Both the position numbers and the translations under genes were made by a program. Below are positions 21,901 to 29,659 of a stretch of DNA of 32,619 nt, piece after piece; position 1 is the stretch's first letter, and each line of letters opens with the position of its first letter. Under the pieces are notes generated by a model that had not been told where the DNA came from, searched no databases, and saw nothing but the letters and a program-made list of their open reading frames with translations. Source of the DNA: JAUVDZ01 sp042568205 (GTDB lineage Bacteria > Patescibacteriota > Gracilibacteria > UBA1369 > PNNO01); contig JBHPJE010000011.1 of assembly GCA_042568205.1 (NCBI GenBank), positions 1 to 32,619 on the forward strand, read 5' to 3'.

Positions 21901-24307
21901 CTCCTACATCTCTACTTCTTTGAACATATTCATATTCTTTTACTGTTCTTTTGTTGATAAAGTCATATTTCTCTCCTTTTTCAATTTTATCAGTCCATTT
22001 CTCAACTATTCTTCCTTGGATTTCTCTGTTTTGTGCAGTTTCTCCAACAAAATCAGAGTATCCTGCATTTTCATCTTCGTTCAGCTTTGAAAGATCTACC
22101 CAATTAGTATTGATATGTACTGTTGCTTCGTTTCCTTCAGTTTCAGTTTTTGCAGAAATATTTAAACGTGAACCAAATACTCTCATATTTATTGATTGAC
22201 CAATCATTGAATCTTCTTTTGGCATAGGACTGAATCTTAATCCATCAGATCTGGTTGTAGAACAATAGTTGTCCTTATAAGTACACGGATCAGAAGGTGA
22301 AGGTTGATAATCAAATTCATAATGACCATTTGAATCAGTTGTAACTTGCTTATCTACATTGTAATGAAGCAATAGATTTGGAACCGGGGTTCCTTCAAAA
22401 AATCTAGAATCAATCGTGATATGTGCTGTTTCATCATAGAAAATTGCGCGTTTATCTGAAGCAACCGCAAGTTCATAAGTTGGCTTGTTATAAGTTTGGA
22501 TACTTATGAATTCACTAGTTAATAGGTCGTCGCCGTTATAAAGATTCATTGTGAAATATCCATTTGGCATATCATCGATATCAATGTGACCTTGGAATGT
22601 GTGATTGTTAGTTGGTTGCACTTCAACTTGTGCAGCAAATGTTCTTGGCCCCCAGAATCCTTCGCTTAATTCAACTCTTAATTCATTTATAGGAGCATTA
22701 TTTTTTGGCTTTAAGAAGCCCCAGAATTTGATTGTATCATCTGGCAAATATACTGGGCGATCAGTCATAAATGAATACCAGTAATCTGCAATTTTATTTC
22801 CATCTTTACTCCATTCATTAAGCGCGAGATTAGAAATTTGAGATTTGTTGTTTGGCGCTGTGATTTTTAATAAAAGATTATTCACTTCTTCTAATGGGAT
22901 ATTGAAAGTTGCAATTCCTTCTCCATTAGTTTTTACAGTTTTGTCGTGGTTTATGATTTCAACTTTAGCGTCTTTAACTGGTTCGCCTGTGCTTACATCA
23001 TTTACCCAAACAAGACTGCCATCTTTTGAAGCAGTTACATAACTTGAAAGGTCAGTAATCTGCACAAGAGTTTTTGAAATTCTCCCATCGTTGTTTCCTT
23101 CGAATAAATAGTAGCCTGGATCCAAATTTGCAGTAGGAGCATGCACGAATTGTTTATGATTCAATTCTTCAATTTGCCCTTCATATTCACCTTGATAATT
23201 AAGTTGCGATGTATCGTAATTGTAATTTTTCTGTGCATAACTTGTCCAAGAAGGAAGGGCATTTTTTTCTTTAAGAATATTCAAATAATCATCCTGGGTT
23301 TTAAATTTATAAACTTTTAAGTTCACTTTATTTGAAATTTCTTCTTCAGAAGTTGAGTACCAACCAACTGTTAATGCTACTGTCTGATTAGTTCCGATTT
23401 CATATTGATCCTGAGTAAATCTAAAATGATTTTTAGAAGTAGCAATGTGAGAACCGGTTTCAAATTTGAAAATTTCGTCATTTGCGAGCTTTTTATTCGA
23501 ATCCTTTAAAGGTAGCCCGGCTTTAATTGATACTTCGTAAATTGTGCCTGCTATTAATCCATTTGTTGGAACAAATACTAAAATTCTTCCATGTTTTTCA
23601 AATTTACCTTCAGTTGCTGGCGAGATTGTGAAATATTCTTTGGCTACCTGCGTGTCGAAGTTTTCATGAGAGAAATTAATTTCGATTCCTGAGTTTATAG
23701 GTACATTTGCTGTTTCATTTCCAGGAAGAGTTCCATAAATTTTAAATTCATCTTTAACTTGATATGCCCAGCTAAATTCTTCGATTTGGCCTTCGTTTAA
23801 AGCTTTAATCGTAAAATTATAGACTGTATTATTGTTTAGATTTTGCGCTGGTTCAATTTTATATTCACCTTCTGCAATCTTTGTAACATTAAGATCAACT
23901 TCTGGAGTTGCTGCTAGGTTTTCTTCAATCACGGATGCATCGAGATCAACATCTGACTTAATAGTGAACGTTGAAGTTGACTCAATTCCTGCTGCGTCTT
24001 GCGAGTCAGCCTCCATTGTGAAGCTAGCATTTGCAATTTGAGTTGGTGTTATCAAATCTCCTTGAAGAAGGTTTTGCAGATTTGGACCAAATAACACAGC
24101 GATAATAGTTAGCACTGCGATTGCTGATGTCCAAGCAACTTTCTTTACAGAGAAAATTTTGAAGAACCAGCTTTCTTTAGGAGCTTTTTTATGCGCTTTA
24201 GTTGTTTGCGCATGAAGTCCTTTTTGATCCTGGATATATTTCCAGAGATACTTTTTGGACTTATCAACTGAGATTTTATCGACCTTCCGGTCATTATAAT
24301 TGTTCAT
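18992..24307 (-). CDS. Bacterial alpha-2-macroglobulin with Hint (intein-like) domain in the bait loop
   Basis: A 1771-residue protein. A charged cytoplasmic head (1-56) and one membrane segment (about 57-74) are followed by two Ig-like Big_5-type domains (about 90-290). Macroglobulin domains come next, with TDRPVYLPDDTIKFWGF near 512 as MG2. The bait loop at about 1043-1180 contains a complete Hint domain: CFAAGTKI from Cys1047, TREH block B, and the C-terminal block VYNFEVEEFHTYFADGYYVHN ending at Asn1175. It is flanked by GMGG and DKGGDARSDF. The A2M core resumes with LPDNITTWRVTAVA, then the thioester-domain helices (about 1370-1620) and a C-terminal MG10-like domain (LPSGLKVMSG). The thioester site reads GERLDQ (1379-1384) with no Cys. 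The ECF sigma gene ends 2 nt before it. A2Ms trap proteases after bait cleavage; here self-cleavage may replace or modulate that. Confidence 0.85.
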   Translation of the reverse strand: MNNYNDRKVDKISVDKSKKYLWKYIQDQKGLHAQTTKAHKKAPKESWFFKIFSVKKVAWTSAIAVLTIIAVLFGPNLQNLLQGDLITPTQIANASFTMEADSQDAAGIESTSTFTIKSDVDLDASVIEENLAATPEVDLNVTKIAEGEYKIEPAQNLNNNTVYNFTIKALNEGQIEEFSWAYQVKDEFKIYGTLPGNETANVPINSGIEINFSHENFDTQVAKEYFTISPATEGKFEKHGRILVFVPTNGLIAGTIYEVSIKAGLPLKDSNKKLANDEIFKFETGSHIATSKNHFRFTQDQYEIGTNQTVALTVGWYSTSEEEISNKVNLKVYKFKTQDDYLNILKEKNALPSWTSYAQKNYNYDTSQLNYQGEYEGQIEELNHKQFVHAPTANLDPGYYLFEGNNDGRISKTLVQITDLSSYVTASKDGSLVWVNDVSTGEPVKDAKVEIINHDKTVKTNGEGIATFNIPLEEVNNLLLKITAPNNKSQISNLALNEWSKDGNKIADYWYSFMTDRPVYLPDDTIKFWGFLKPKNNAPINELRVELSEGFWGPRTFAAQVEVQPTNNHTFQGHIDIDDMPNGYFTMNLYNGDDLLTSEFISIQTYNKPTYELAVASDKRAIFYDETAHITIDSRFFEGTPVPNLLLHYNVDKQVTTDSNGHYEFDYQPSPSDPCTYKDNYCSTTRSDGLRFSPMPKEDSMIGQSINMRVFGSRLNISAKTETEGNEATVHINTNWVDLSKLNEDENAGYSDFVGETAQNREIQGRIVEKWTDKIEKGEKYDFINKRTVKEYEYVQRSRDVGEFAVETDQNGEATHKFEMIKGRYYQIYLSSNDNDGKSSYRRTYAYYGGDDDYTFMQIKVLNYKDEYGPYKYDLGETVETGIAANQSILPADTEGKFLFIQYNNGLSEYAVKDKPLYNFTMGKNQIPGAQIEGVWFDGNSYRFAWGTTIGFDPATKAINIEVESVKEAYQPGDKATIKIKTTDQDGRGVKSEVLLNLVDEAYYNLFYDAIKNPLNDLYGGIFSGKYADYLTHRNPLEVTELGMGGCFAAGTKILMADLSLKNIEDVNVGDYIYTKTSPNSNEMIKAKVLNTVEHDVAEYLVINEELEVTREHVVFVNNDWKLAGDIEIGDMMQGLDGAEISIDSIREVKRPVKVYNFEVEEFHTYFADGYYVHNDKGGDARSDFKDNALFQSITTNGSGDGEVTFELPDNITTWRVTAVAIDPNELKAGRGSGAVKVTLPFFADFVMNEEYSIKDKPRVGLRAYGSEINADTDVEFKIDDETINGKAYSQAEYTLPDLTLGEHDVQLDVKAGNLKDSLIETYEVKGSRLKEYKIDFIPLVDEDTEIPTPDEGYSEVWFMDAGVGSYYHKLMGLYYTNGERLDQVVGQLGAVDLMKEYFDIDVTPRLDIDIAEYQDRDGVLRLIPYDSGDVRLSAITLAMDPNPKRFKESSLIKYFNEIYTNTESNFEEIVLSLLGLAALDEPVLNSLQAIKDEPTLTIPEKLYIGLAFAELGSKADAKTIYNEVKDDLTEHPYNASLGVVLAAAVGEREDAMLLRDYVYKNPNKDDVINLYELGYIKHSIKLANPAQVKFKARIGNTEKDVELNKCEAFSTLVSKMKGMSLSDIEGDLSAVVYYDQSIEPSQFKTDERINITRTYTVNGQETTNFKEGDIVRVRLTMNASGLEKKYFKIVDVLPSGLKVMSGSSMPYNIYNQEVHYGWSTESYNNYIQYYATVVNSGTFYADPARIYSYNDPSIANITEPEFITIKSLTQ
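20783..21169 (-). other. Hint / intein-like autoprocessing domain inside A2M
   Basis: Residues 1047-1175 of the A2M (129 residues) are the size of a mini-intein or bacterial intein-like (BIL) domain without a homing endonuclease. The N-terminal nucleophile is Cys1047. Block B has Thr and His (TREH), and the C-terminus has His1174-Asn1175. The next residue is Asp, not Cys, Ser or Thr, so classical splicing would lack its second nucleophile. Cleavage at either end remains chemically plausible, as for type A BIL domains. Confidence 0.85.
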
Positions 24308-24309
24308 TG

Positions 24310-24888
24310 TTATATAGTGTTAGTTGCTAATAATTGACGTAAATTTGTGACTGCTCTATGCATCATTGATTTCACTGCGCTTTCTGATCGTTTGATTGTT
24401 TGGCCGATTTCTCTGTGCGACATTCCTTCAAAATAATGAAGAGAAACAACGTTTTGATATTTTGGATTCAACGTTGCTACAGCGTCTGAGAGTTTGCTTA
24501 AGTCTTCGTCGCCATGCATTGCCAGATCTAATTTTTCTATCTCTTCTTTTGCGCTTGTTGCCATAATTTCCATTCCTTCCATTTCAGCTGTAAGAACTGC
24601 TGATTGAGGTTTTCTTCTATGATTTTTGAGTGCGTTAATTGCGATTCTGTATAGCCAAACTTTTATTGAAACACCAGTCCATTTAAACTTATGGAACGAT
24701 TCAAATGCTTTCATAAAAGTGTCAGCTGTGATGTCATATGCGACTTCTGCCGAATTGGTCCGTTTTAGAAGATATTTGAGGATCCGTTCGTAATAATAAT
24801 TGTATATTTTTTCGAACTCATTGGGATCTTGCTTGAATGCCTCAATTATTTCTTGCTGGACCTTTGGGGAAAGGTCTTGAGTATTCAT
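24310..24888 (-). CDS. ECF-type RNA polymerase sigma factor (second), upstream of A2M
   Basis: A 192-residue group 4 sigma factor. Region 2 lies at about 20-85 (FEKIYNYYYERILKYLLKR, DITADTFMKAFESFHKF, KVWLYRIAINALKNHRRK) and region 4 at about 135-187 (LNPKYQNVVSLHYFEGMSH, REIGQTIKRSESAVKSMMHRA). It starts with ATG at 24888 and ends 2 nt before the A2M gene, giving an operon of sigma factor, A2M and lipoprotein. Sigma factors of this type are usually held by a membrane anti-sigma encoded next to them. The only candidate here is the cytoplasmic head of the A2M itself. Divergence from the other ECF factor in the window indicates separate regulons. Confidence 0.88.
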   Translation of the reverse strand: MNTQDLSPKVQQEIIEAFKQDPNEFEKIYNYYYERILKYLLKRTNSAEVAYDITADTFMKAFESFHKFKWTGVSIKVWLYRIAINALKNHRRKPQSAVLTAEMEGMEIMATSAKEEIEKLDLAMHGDEDLSKLSDAVATLNPKYQNVVSLHYFEGMSHREIGQTIKRSESAVKSMMHRAVTNLRQLLATNTI

Positions 24889-24924
24889 ATATAATAGGTA
24901 AGTAATAAATACAGGGTACAGGGG

Positions 24925-25020
24925 GAGTACTTAGAACACTGGGTGTGCCTAGAACACTGGAGGCACTCGGTACTCGATTTGTAGTGTGCACTAAGTGCGC
25001 GACACATACAATAACAACCG
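24925..25020 (+). repeat. Repeat-rich stretch upstream of transposase 2
   Basis: TAGAACACTGG occurs twice (24932-24942 and 24950-24960) with an 18-bp period, the same period as the other REP-like sets. GAGTAC (24925-24930) and GTACTC (24970-24975) form an inverted repeat around it. A further hairpin is centred on CACTAAGTG. There is no supported gene here; a 66-codon open frame running through it is dismissed. Confidence 0.5.
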
Positions 25021-25063
25021 TCTTCAGAAAAGTTGCGGTTTTTTTTGGATGTGTTTTGGTTTT

Positions 25064-25108
25064 CTCGGTTAGTTGGGGGAACCGGGTTAGTCGAAGGAGC
25101 CGGGTTCT
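25064..25108 (+). repeat. Three 18-bp-period repeats upstream of transposase 2
   Basis: CTCGGTTAG (25064-25072), CCGGGTTAG (25082-25090) and CCGGGTTCT (25100-25108) recur at exactly 18 bases. The core differs from the TTACYCGGTAAA units of transposase 1, but the period and the position before the gene are the same. Confidence 0.6.
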
Positions 25109-25137
25109 TCTTAGGAAACGAGAAATTTTTTTAAGAA

Positions 25138-25153
25138 TTTTTTAGAAAAATTT
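25138..25153 (+). repeat. 16-bp element shared by both transposase genes (second copy)
   Basis: TTTTTTAGAAAAATTT, identical to 8632-8647 and ending 26 bases before the ATG at 25179, exactly as in copy 1. It is part of a larger hairpin here, in which GAAATTTTT upstream pairs with AAAAATTTC. Confidence 0.65.
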
Positions 25154-25178
25154 CACATTTGTTTGTCAAAATATGCGC

Positions 25179-25616
25179 ATGAGATACCCAAAATTAATTA
25201 AAAATCTGCATTATCATATATTTAATCGGGCAGCTGCTAACAGATTGATTTTCAAACAAGATAAGGATTATCGTTATTTTATGTATAAGATTAGTCAGTT
25301 CAAAAAAAAGTATGAGATAGAGATTTTGGTTTATTGCATAATGCCAAATCACTTTCATTTATCGTTAAGAAGCGATCATGATCCAAAAAATATTTCGAAA
25401 TTTTTAAAGGCCCTTCAACAATCTTACGCAATATATTTTAATAGAGAATATGGTAATAAAGGGCATGTCTTTGAGAGCAGATTCACTCATAAACCAATAG
25501 AAACAAATATAAGTTTGGCAAGAGTAAAAAGGTATATCTTAAATAATCCTGTGCGAAAAGGTCTTGTGAAAAAGTATTATGAGTGGCCGTATTGTTGGAT
25601 CAATCCTTACCTTTAA
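25179..25616 (+). CDS. REP-associated Y1 (HUH) transposase, copy 2
   Basis: A 145-residue transposase of the same family as the gene at 8673. The HUH motif is in MPNHFHLSLRSDH, the catalytic tyrosine is probably the one in QQSYAIYFNREYG, and GHVFESRFTHKPI and YILNNPVRKGLVKK complete the family pattern. I start at 25179 rather than at the ATG two codons upstream. The protein then begins MRYPKLIKN as in copy 1, and the distance to the shared 16-bp element is identical. Its repeats differ in sequence from those of copy 1, so each enzyme may have its own hairpin. No repeat pair is seen after the gene, whose stop overlaps the end of the M16 peptidase gene by 4 bases. Confidence 0.87.
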   Translation: MRYPKLIKNLHYHIFNRAAANRLIFKQDKDYRYFMYKISQFKKKYEIEILVYCIMPNHFHLSLRSDHDPKNISKFLKALQQSYAIYFNREYGNKGHVFESRFTHKPIETNISLARVKRYILNNPVRKGLVKKYYEWPYCWINPYL

Positions 25617-26878
25617 ACTTTAAGCAGTTTTTCGAATCGCGCTTTATTATCGTATGGCCCGATTACTCCAACTCGAAGTCGATCTTGAGCTAAAATTTCT
25701 TTTGCAACCTCGTGAATTTGATCAACTGTGACTTTGTCGAGTTCAGCCATTATGTCAGCTGGTGTCATTATTGAACCGTGTAGAAGTTCATATTTTCCTA
25801 ATAAATGTGCTTGTTGTTCTGAATCTTCAAGTCTTAAAATCATTTTGCCTTTCATGTAATTTTTGGCTTTCTGGAGTTCTTCTTCGGGCACTTTTGCTTC
25901 GCGGATTTTTGCGTATTCTTGAATAATTGATTGAATTGCATCGTCGATTCGGTCAACTTGCACTCCTGCAGAAGTTGAGAAGATTCCTGTGTCTACAAAA
26001 TTGTCTGATGATGTATTAATGTAATAACATAGGCCTTTTGCCTCGCGGATATTTAAGAACATGCGTGAGCTCATATTTCCTCCGAGAATTATGCTCAAAA
26101 GCTTTTCTGCCCAGTGTAAATCGTGTGTTTCCTCATATGATTCACCTCCAACTACAACGTGTGCTTGTTCTGTTTTTTTGTCGTGAAGATAAACGAGTTC
26201 GCCTTTTTTTGGTCGATCATATTTTTTAAATGGATATGCCTTATCCTGAGCTTTAAAATTGAAGTGCTTTTCGAGCATTGGCATATGCTTATCCTCATCA
26301 ACATCACCAGCAAGAGTTAACACGATATTGTCTGGTGTGTAGAGTTCATTTTTGTATTGTTGGAATTGTTTTTGAGTTACGGATTTGATGAATTTTGGAG
26401 TTCCGATTTGGTCTCTACCAAGCGGTTGATCCCCGAATACAAGTTTTTCGAAATCCCATCCAATTTGATACATTGGAGTGTCTTGGTACATGTTGTATTC
26501 TTCTAAAATTACACCTCTTTCTTTATCGATTTCTTTTGTGTCGAATTTAGCATTTAAAAGCATGTCTCCAAGCACATCCATTGCAACTTCGATTTGGTCG
26601 GAAGCGGTTTTTACATAATATCCAGCATATTCTTTTCCAGTGAAAGCATTGAAATCTCCACCTATTGAATCAATAGCTTCACTTACTTCTTTTGTATTTT
26701 TATACTTTTCAGCTCCTTTAAAAAACATGTGTTCCAAAAAGTGCGAAATCCCGCTTATTGACTTGGTTTCATAGCGTGATCCAGCACCTGCTAAAACAAG
26801 GATTGTAACTGCTTTTGTGCTTTCAAGCTTTTCAGTAATGATGCGAAGATTATTTGGAAGAATAGTTTTTTTATGCAT
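25613..26878 (-). CDS. M16 family zinc peptidase (processing-peptidase type)
   Basis: A 421-residue protein of the M16B single-unit type. The inverted zinc motif HxxEH is HFLEH (46-50), and the third ligand is Glu126 in ERGVILEEYNMY, at the typical distance. The second half is the inactive-like domain (LHWAEKLLSIILGGNMSSRMF, then REAKGLCYYINTSSDNF). There is no signal peptide, so it is cytoplasmic or loosely associated. M16B enzymes degrade or process short peptides in a clam-shell dimer. The length of about 420 residues is standard. It is divergent from the penicillin-binding protein gene, with 87 bases between the two starts. Confidence 0.92.
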   Translation of the reverse strand: MHKKTILPNNLRIITEKLESTKAVTILVLAGAGSRYETKSISGISHFLEHMFFKGAEKYKNTKEVSEAIDSIGGDFNAFTGKEYAGYYVKTASDQIEVAMDVLGDMLLNAKFDTKEIDKERGVILEEYNMYQDTPMYQIGWDFEKLVFGDQPLGRDQIGTPKFIKSVTQKQFQQYKNELYTPDNIVLTLAGDVDEDKHMPMLEKHFNFKAQDKAYPFKKYDRPKKGELVYLHDKKTEQAHVVVGGESYEETHDLHWAEKLLSIILGGNMSSRMFLNIREAKGLCYYINTSSDNFVDTGIFSTSAGVQVDRIDDAIQSIIQEYAKIREAKVPEEELQKAKNYMKGKMILRLEDSEQQAHLLGKYELLHGSIMTPADIMAELDKVTVDQIHEVAKEILAQDRLRVGVIGPYDNKARFEKLLKV

Positions 26879-26920
26879 ATTTCAGTAAATTAAGACCGTA
26901 TGTAAAACTAACATAGAAGC

Positions 26921-26949
26921 TTGTAAACCTCAATTACTTCTTATAGAAT
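26921..26949 (+). promoter_or_regulatory. Promoter of the penicillin-binding protein gene
   Basis: TTGTAA (26921-26926), a 17-base spacer and TAGAAT (26944-26949). The first base of mRNA would be near 26956, only about 10 nt before the ATG at 26966. The AGAGGT at 26949-26954 therefore lies mostly upstream of the transcript, and the mRNA may be nearly leaderless. Confidence 0.55.
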
Positions 26950-26965
26950 AGAGGTCCAATTAAAT

Positions 26966-29248
26966 ATGCGTAAATCCAGATATAAAACAAATCGGCGAAT
27001 GTCCCCGAGGACAATCAACATGAATACAATCACTTTCTTAATGATTGTTGTTGTATTTGCTTCGGTGATAATTGTTGGTAGGCTTTTTTATCTACAAGTG
27101 ATTAAGTACGGTTTTTATCAAGAGGCTGCGGCCAGAGAGCATTCTGGATATACTGAACTTCCAGCTAAGCGAGGTGAAATCCTTGTTAAAGATTATACGA
27201 CTGACGAGACATATACTGTTGCTTCAAATACAACAATGGATCTGATATTTGTTGATCCAAAATTGATTCAAAATAAAACACTTGTTGCTTCAGCATTGAG
27301 TGAGACTCTTTTTGATCTTCCAACTGAAAGAGAAAAAGATAATAATCGAATAATCACAGAAAAGCGTGAGTTTAAAAGAACAGGAAATATGGAGGCATAT
27401 GATCGAGTTGTATCATTAACTGATGAAGAATTAAGGGAGTCTTTTTATCATACAATTCTTGACAAAGTTAGCAGAGAAACTCGTAATGAAATCTTGTTAG
27501 ATGACAAGCTTCCGCAAGAATTATTAGATGAAATCGCTGAAAAAAATCTTCAAGGAATTGAAATTGCAAAAGGTAGTTTGATGGCTTATCCAAGCAAAAT
27601 ATACGACAAAAGGCATACGGCAAAAGCTTTGAGTGATTATGTTCAGATTGCACCTGCGCGTCTTGAACAAATTTTAATTGGTGAAAATCGATATGAAATT
27701 GTTGCAAAAAAAGTTGCTCCGGAAAATTCACGAGCTTTAAGAGAAATTATAAGATTGGATGCAGAAGAAAAACCAGGTGAGCAAAATTATGTTGGAATTG
27801 GATTTAAGGAAGAATATTATAGGTATTATCCTGAGGGGGTTTTTGCTTCAAATATTTTGGGATTTGTTGATAAAGAAAGCAAGGGTCAGTATGGACTTGA
27901 AGAAACTTTTGATAAGGTTTTGCGTGGGAAAATGGGGATATTTAAAGCTCAAAGAGATAGCGTAGGAAGGCAAATTACTGTTGGAGAAAGCGTGATTGAA
28001 CCAGCAGTTAATGGATTGGATTTAACCCTGACAGTTGATAGAACTATTCAATTAGAAGTTGAGAGAATTTTGAAAAAAGGTGTTCAGGATTATAGAGCAA
28101 ATAGTGGGCAAGTTGTGATTTTGGATCCACAAACTTCAAAAGTAATTTCAATGGCTCACTATCCGACTTTTGATCCAAATAACTATTCTGATGCTTTTGA
28201 CAGGGTTGATATAGAGCTTAACGAAGAGGAGATTGAGAGTTTGTGGCCGATTGAGGAAAGTGATAAGCATTTTGTTTTTTATAGAAATTATGACACTGAT
28301 GATAAATATGAAGTTTTCAAAGATGTTGAAGAAGGCAAGGATCCAGTTTATCAACGTTATGTGAATTATTTTGGAGCTGAGGTTTATCAGAATAAAATTG
28401 TTGCTGCGATTTATGAGCCAGGTTCGGTTTTTAAATCAATTGCAATGGCTGCAGCTATTGATGATGGGGATGTGACTCCGAATCATACTTTTTATGAATC
28501 CGGTCCGATTGAAGTTGATGAATTTACTATTCGAAACTCGACTGATGAATATAGAGGACGTCAGACAATGACAAATGTTTTAGAGCAATCTTCGAATGTT
28601 GGAATGGCTTATGTTGCAAAGAAAATTGGGCGAAATCTTTTTTATAGTTATATGATGAAGTTTGGATTTGGAGAAAGGTCTGGGATTGAATTTGATACTG
28701 AAGCAGGCGGAAAAATTGAGTATTTTACTCAGTGGGCAGATTCGGAATTAGTGACGCATGCGTTTGGTCAGGGTATTGCTGTGACTCCTTTGCAAATGGC
28801 AAATGGATACGCTGCATTGGCTAATGGAGGCATTTTAATGCAACCTTACATTGTAGAATCAGTTGAACATGGCGATGGAATGGTTGAAGTAACTGAACCC
28901 ACTGTTATTGGCCAGGCGATTAGTGAAGATACTTCAAATAAGATAACAGCGATGTTGGTAAGTGCAGTTGAAAATGGGGTGGCAAAGAATGGAATGGTTG
29001 ATCGACATTATGTGGCTGGAAAAACAGGAACTTCTCAAACATATAAATGGGGGCAGCCTTTAGAAGGGGCTGGAACCACCATAACTTCATTTGCTGGTTA
29101 TGGTCCTGTAGATGATCCAAAATTCGTTATTTTGGTTAAATTAGATAGACCAAGAGCAAGCGAATGGGGGTCAGAAACTGCAGCTCCGATTTTTGCAGAT
29201 ATAGCTGAATTTTTATTCAGTTATTACAATATTCCACCTGATAAATAA
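26966..29248 (+). CDS. Class B penicillin-binding protein (peptidoglycan transpeptidase)
   Basis: A 760-residue protein. The cytoplasmic head is basic (about 1-20), one membrane segment lies at about 21-43, and the dimerisation/pedestal domain spans about 50-350 (AAREHSGYTELPAKRGEILV; FASNILGFVDKESKGQYGLE). The transpeptidase domain has all three active-site motifs: SVFK with nucleophile Ser487, SSN (542-544) and KTG (686-688). Class B enzymes cross-link peptidoglycan during division (FtsI) or elongation (PBP2). FtsI/SpoVD type is more likely from the KRGEI and GLE motifs, but without neighbouring mur/fts genes I give no symbol. An insertion of about 60 acidic residues around 405-470, before the SxxK motif, is larger than usual. 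Confidence 0.92.
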   Translation: MRKSRYKTNRRMSPRTINMNTITFLMIVVVFASVIIVGRLFYLQVIKYGFYQEAAAREHSGYTELPAKRGEILVKDYTTDETYTVASNTTMDLIFVDPKLIQNKTLVASALSETLFDLPTEREKDNNRIITEKREFKRTGNMEAYDRVVSLTDEELRESFYHTILDKVSRETRNEILLDDKLPQELLDEIAEKNLQGIEIAKGSLMAYPSKIYDKRHTAKALSDYVQIAPARLEQILIGENRYEIVAKKVAPENSRALREIIRLDAEEKPGEQNYVGIGFKEEYYRYYPEGVFASNILGFVDKESKGQYGLEETFDKVLRGKMGIFKAQRDSVGRQITVGESVIEPAVNGLDLTLTVDRTIQLEVERILKKGVQDYRANSGQVVILDPQTSKVISMAHYPTFDPNNYSDAFDRVDIELNEEEIESLWPIEESDKHFVFYRNYDTDDKYEVFKDVEEGKDPVYQRYVNYFGAEVYQNKIVAAIYEPGSVFKSIAMAAAIDDGDVTPNHTFYESGPIEVDEFTIRNSTDEYRGRQTMTNVLEQSSNVGMAYVAKKIGRNLFYSYMMKFGFGERSGIEFDTEAGGKIEYFTQWADSELVTHAFGQGIAVTPLQMANGYAALANGGILMQPYIVESVEHGDGMVEVTEPTVIGQAISEDTSNKITAMLVSAVENGVAKNGMVDRHYVAGKTGTSQTYKWGQPLEGAGTTITSFAGYGPVDDPKFVILVKLDRPRASEWGSETAAPIFADIAEFLFSYYNIPPDK

Positions 29249-29262
29249 GATTTCACAAAAGG

Positions 29263-29291
29263 TTGACAAAGTAGGCTAAAAATGTTATATT
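29263..29291 (+). promoter_or_regulatory. Promoter of GC-rich lipoprotein cassette 2
   Basis: A perfect TTGACA (29263-29268), a 17-base spacer and TATATT (29286-29291). The start point near 29298 gives a leader of about 133 nt, the same length as in cassette 1 and several times the leaders of ordinary genes here. Confidence 0.8.
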
Positions 29292-29316
29292 TAGCTTCTT
29301 TTGCGAACTTTGAAAT

Positions 29317-29429
29317 TCAGCTTATTTAAAGCTGACGAACATAAGTGTCCAAGTACAACGATTCACCATTTGGTTGAAAGTTGGCGCGGGACATTTGTTC
29401 CTCGTCAGTTTTCAGAAAGGTTTAGGAAC
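29317..29429 (+). promoter_or_regulatory. Structured leader of cassette 2
   Basis: TCAGCTT (29317-29323) pairs with AAGCTGA (29329-29335). Around ACCA-TT-TGGT (about 29365-29374) a second, bulged hairpin forms, closed by CAAC and GTTG. GTTCCT (29397-29402) is a perfect complement of AGGAAC (29424-29429), which covers the SD-like AGGA just before the ATG. Hiding of the SD is therefore possible here too, but with only six pairs. Confidence 0.4.
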
Positions 29430-29430
29430 C

Positions 29431-29634
29431 ATGAACAAGCTCATCATCGCTCTGCTCTTCGTGATCATCGCCCTCAGCGTCGTGGCCTGCAACGACAAAC
29501 ACAAGCCCAACGCCGAGGACGGCACTCTGCAGATCTATCTCTCATGGGAGTGCGATCGCAAGGTCCCCAAGAACGACGGCATCAACAAGGAGGAGCGCGA
29601 GGAGATCTGCTCGCAGTACTCCAAGCCCGACTAG
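29431..29634 (+). CDS. Small GC-rich lipoprotein
   Basis: A 67-residue lipoprotein with signal MNKLIIALLFVIIALSVVAC and lipid-attachment Cys20. The mature part of 48 residues is charged and contains two further cysteines (SWECDRK and EEICSQY). The ATG at 29431 is chosen because the hydrophobic signal starts there; an upstream in-frame ATG at 29374 would add 19 residues ahead of it. Codon use is GC-rich (ATC, CTC, GAC, AAG), in contrast to the AT-rich genes on both sides. It sits alone between its own promoter and a perfect terminator, like the lipoprotein at 5310. The two proteins are not similar in sequence beyond the signal. Function unknown; such tiny lipoproteins include phage-exclusion and bacteriocin-release proteins, but nothing here proves either. 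Confidence 0.7.
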   Translation: MNKLIIALLFVIIALSVVACNDKHKPNAEDGTLQIYLSWECDRKVPKNDGINKEEREEICSQYSKPD

Positions 29635-29659
29635 GACCTATCTGAAAGACGAGGACTAC

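Noticed and set aside
24945..25145. Open frame of 66 codons before transposase 2
   Set aside because: It runs through the repeat arrays and a weak hairpin with a T run, and has no SD or family resemblance.
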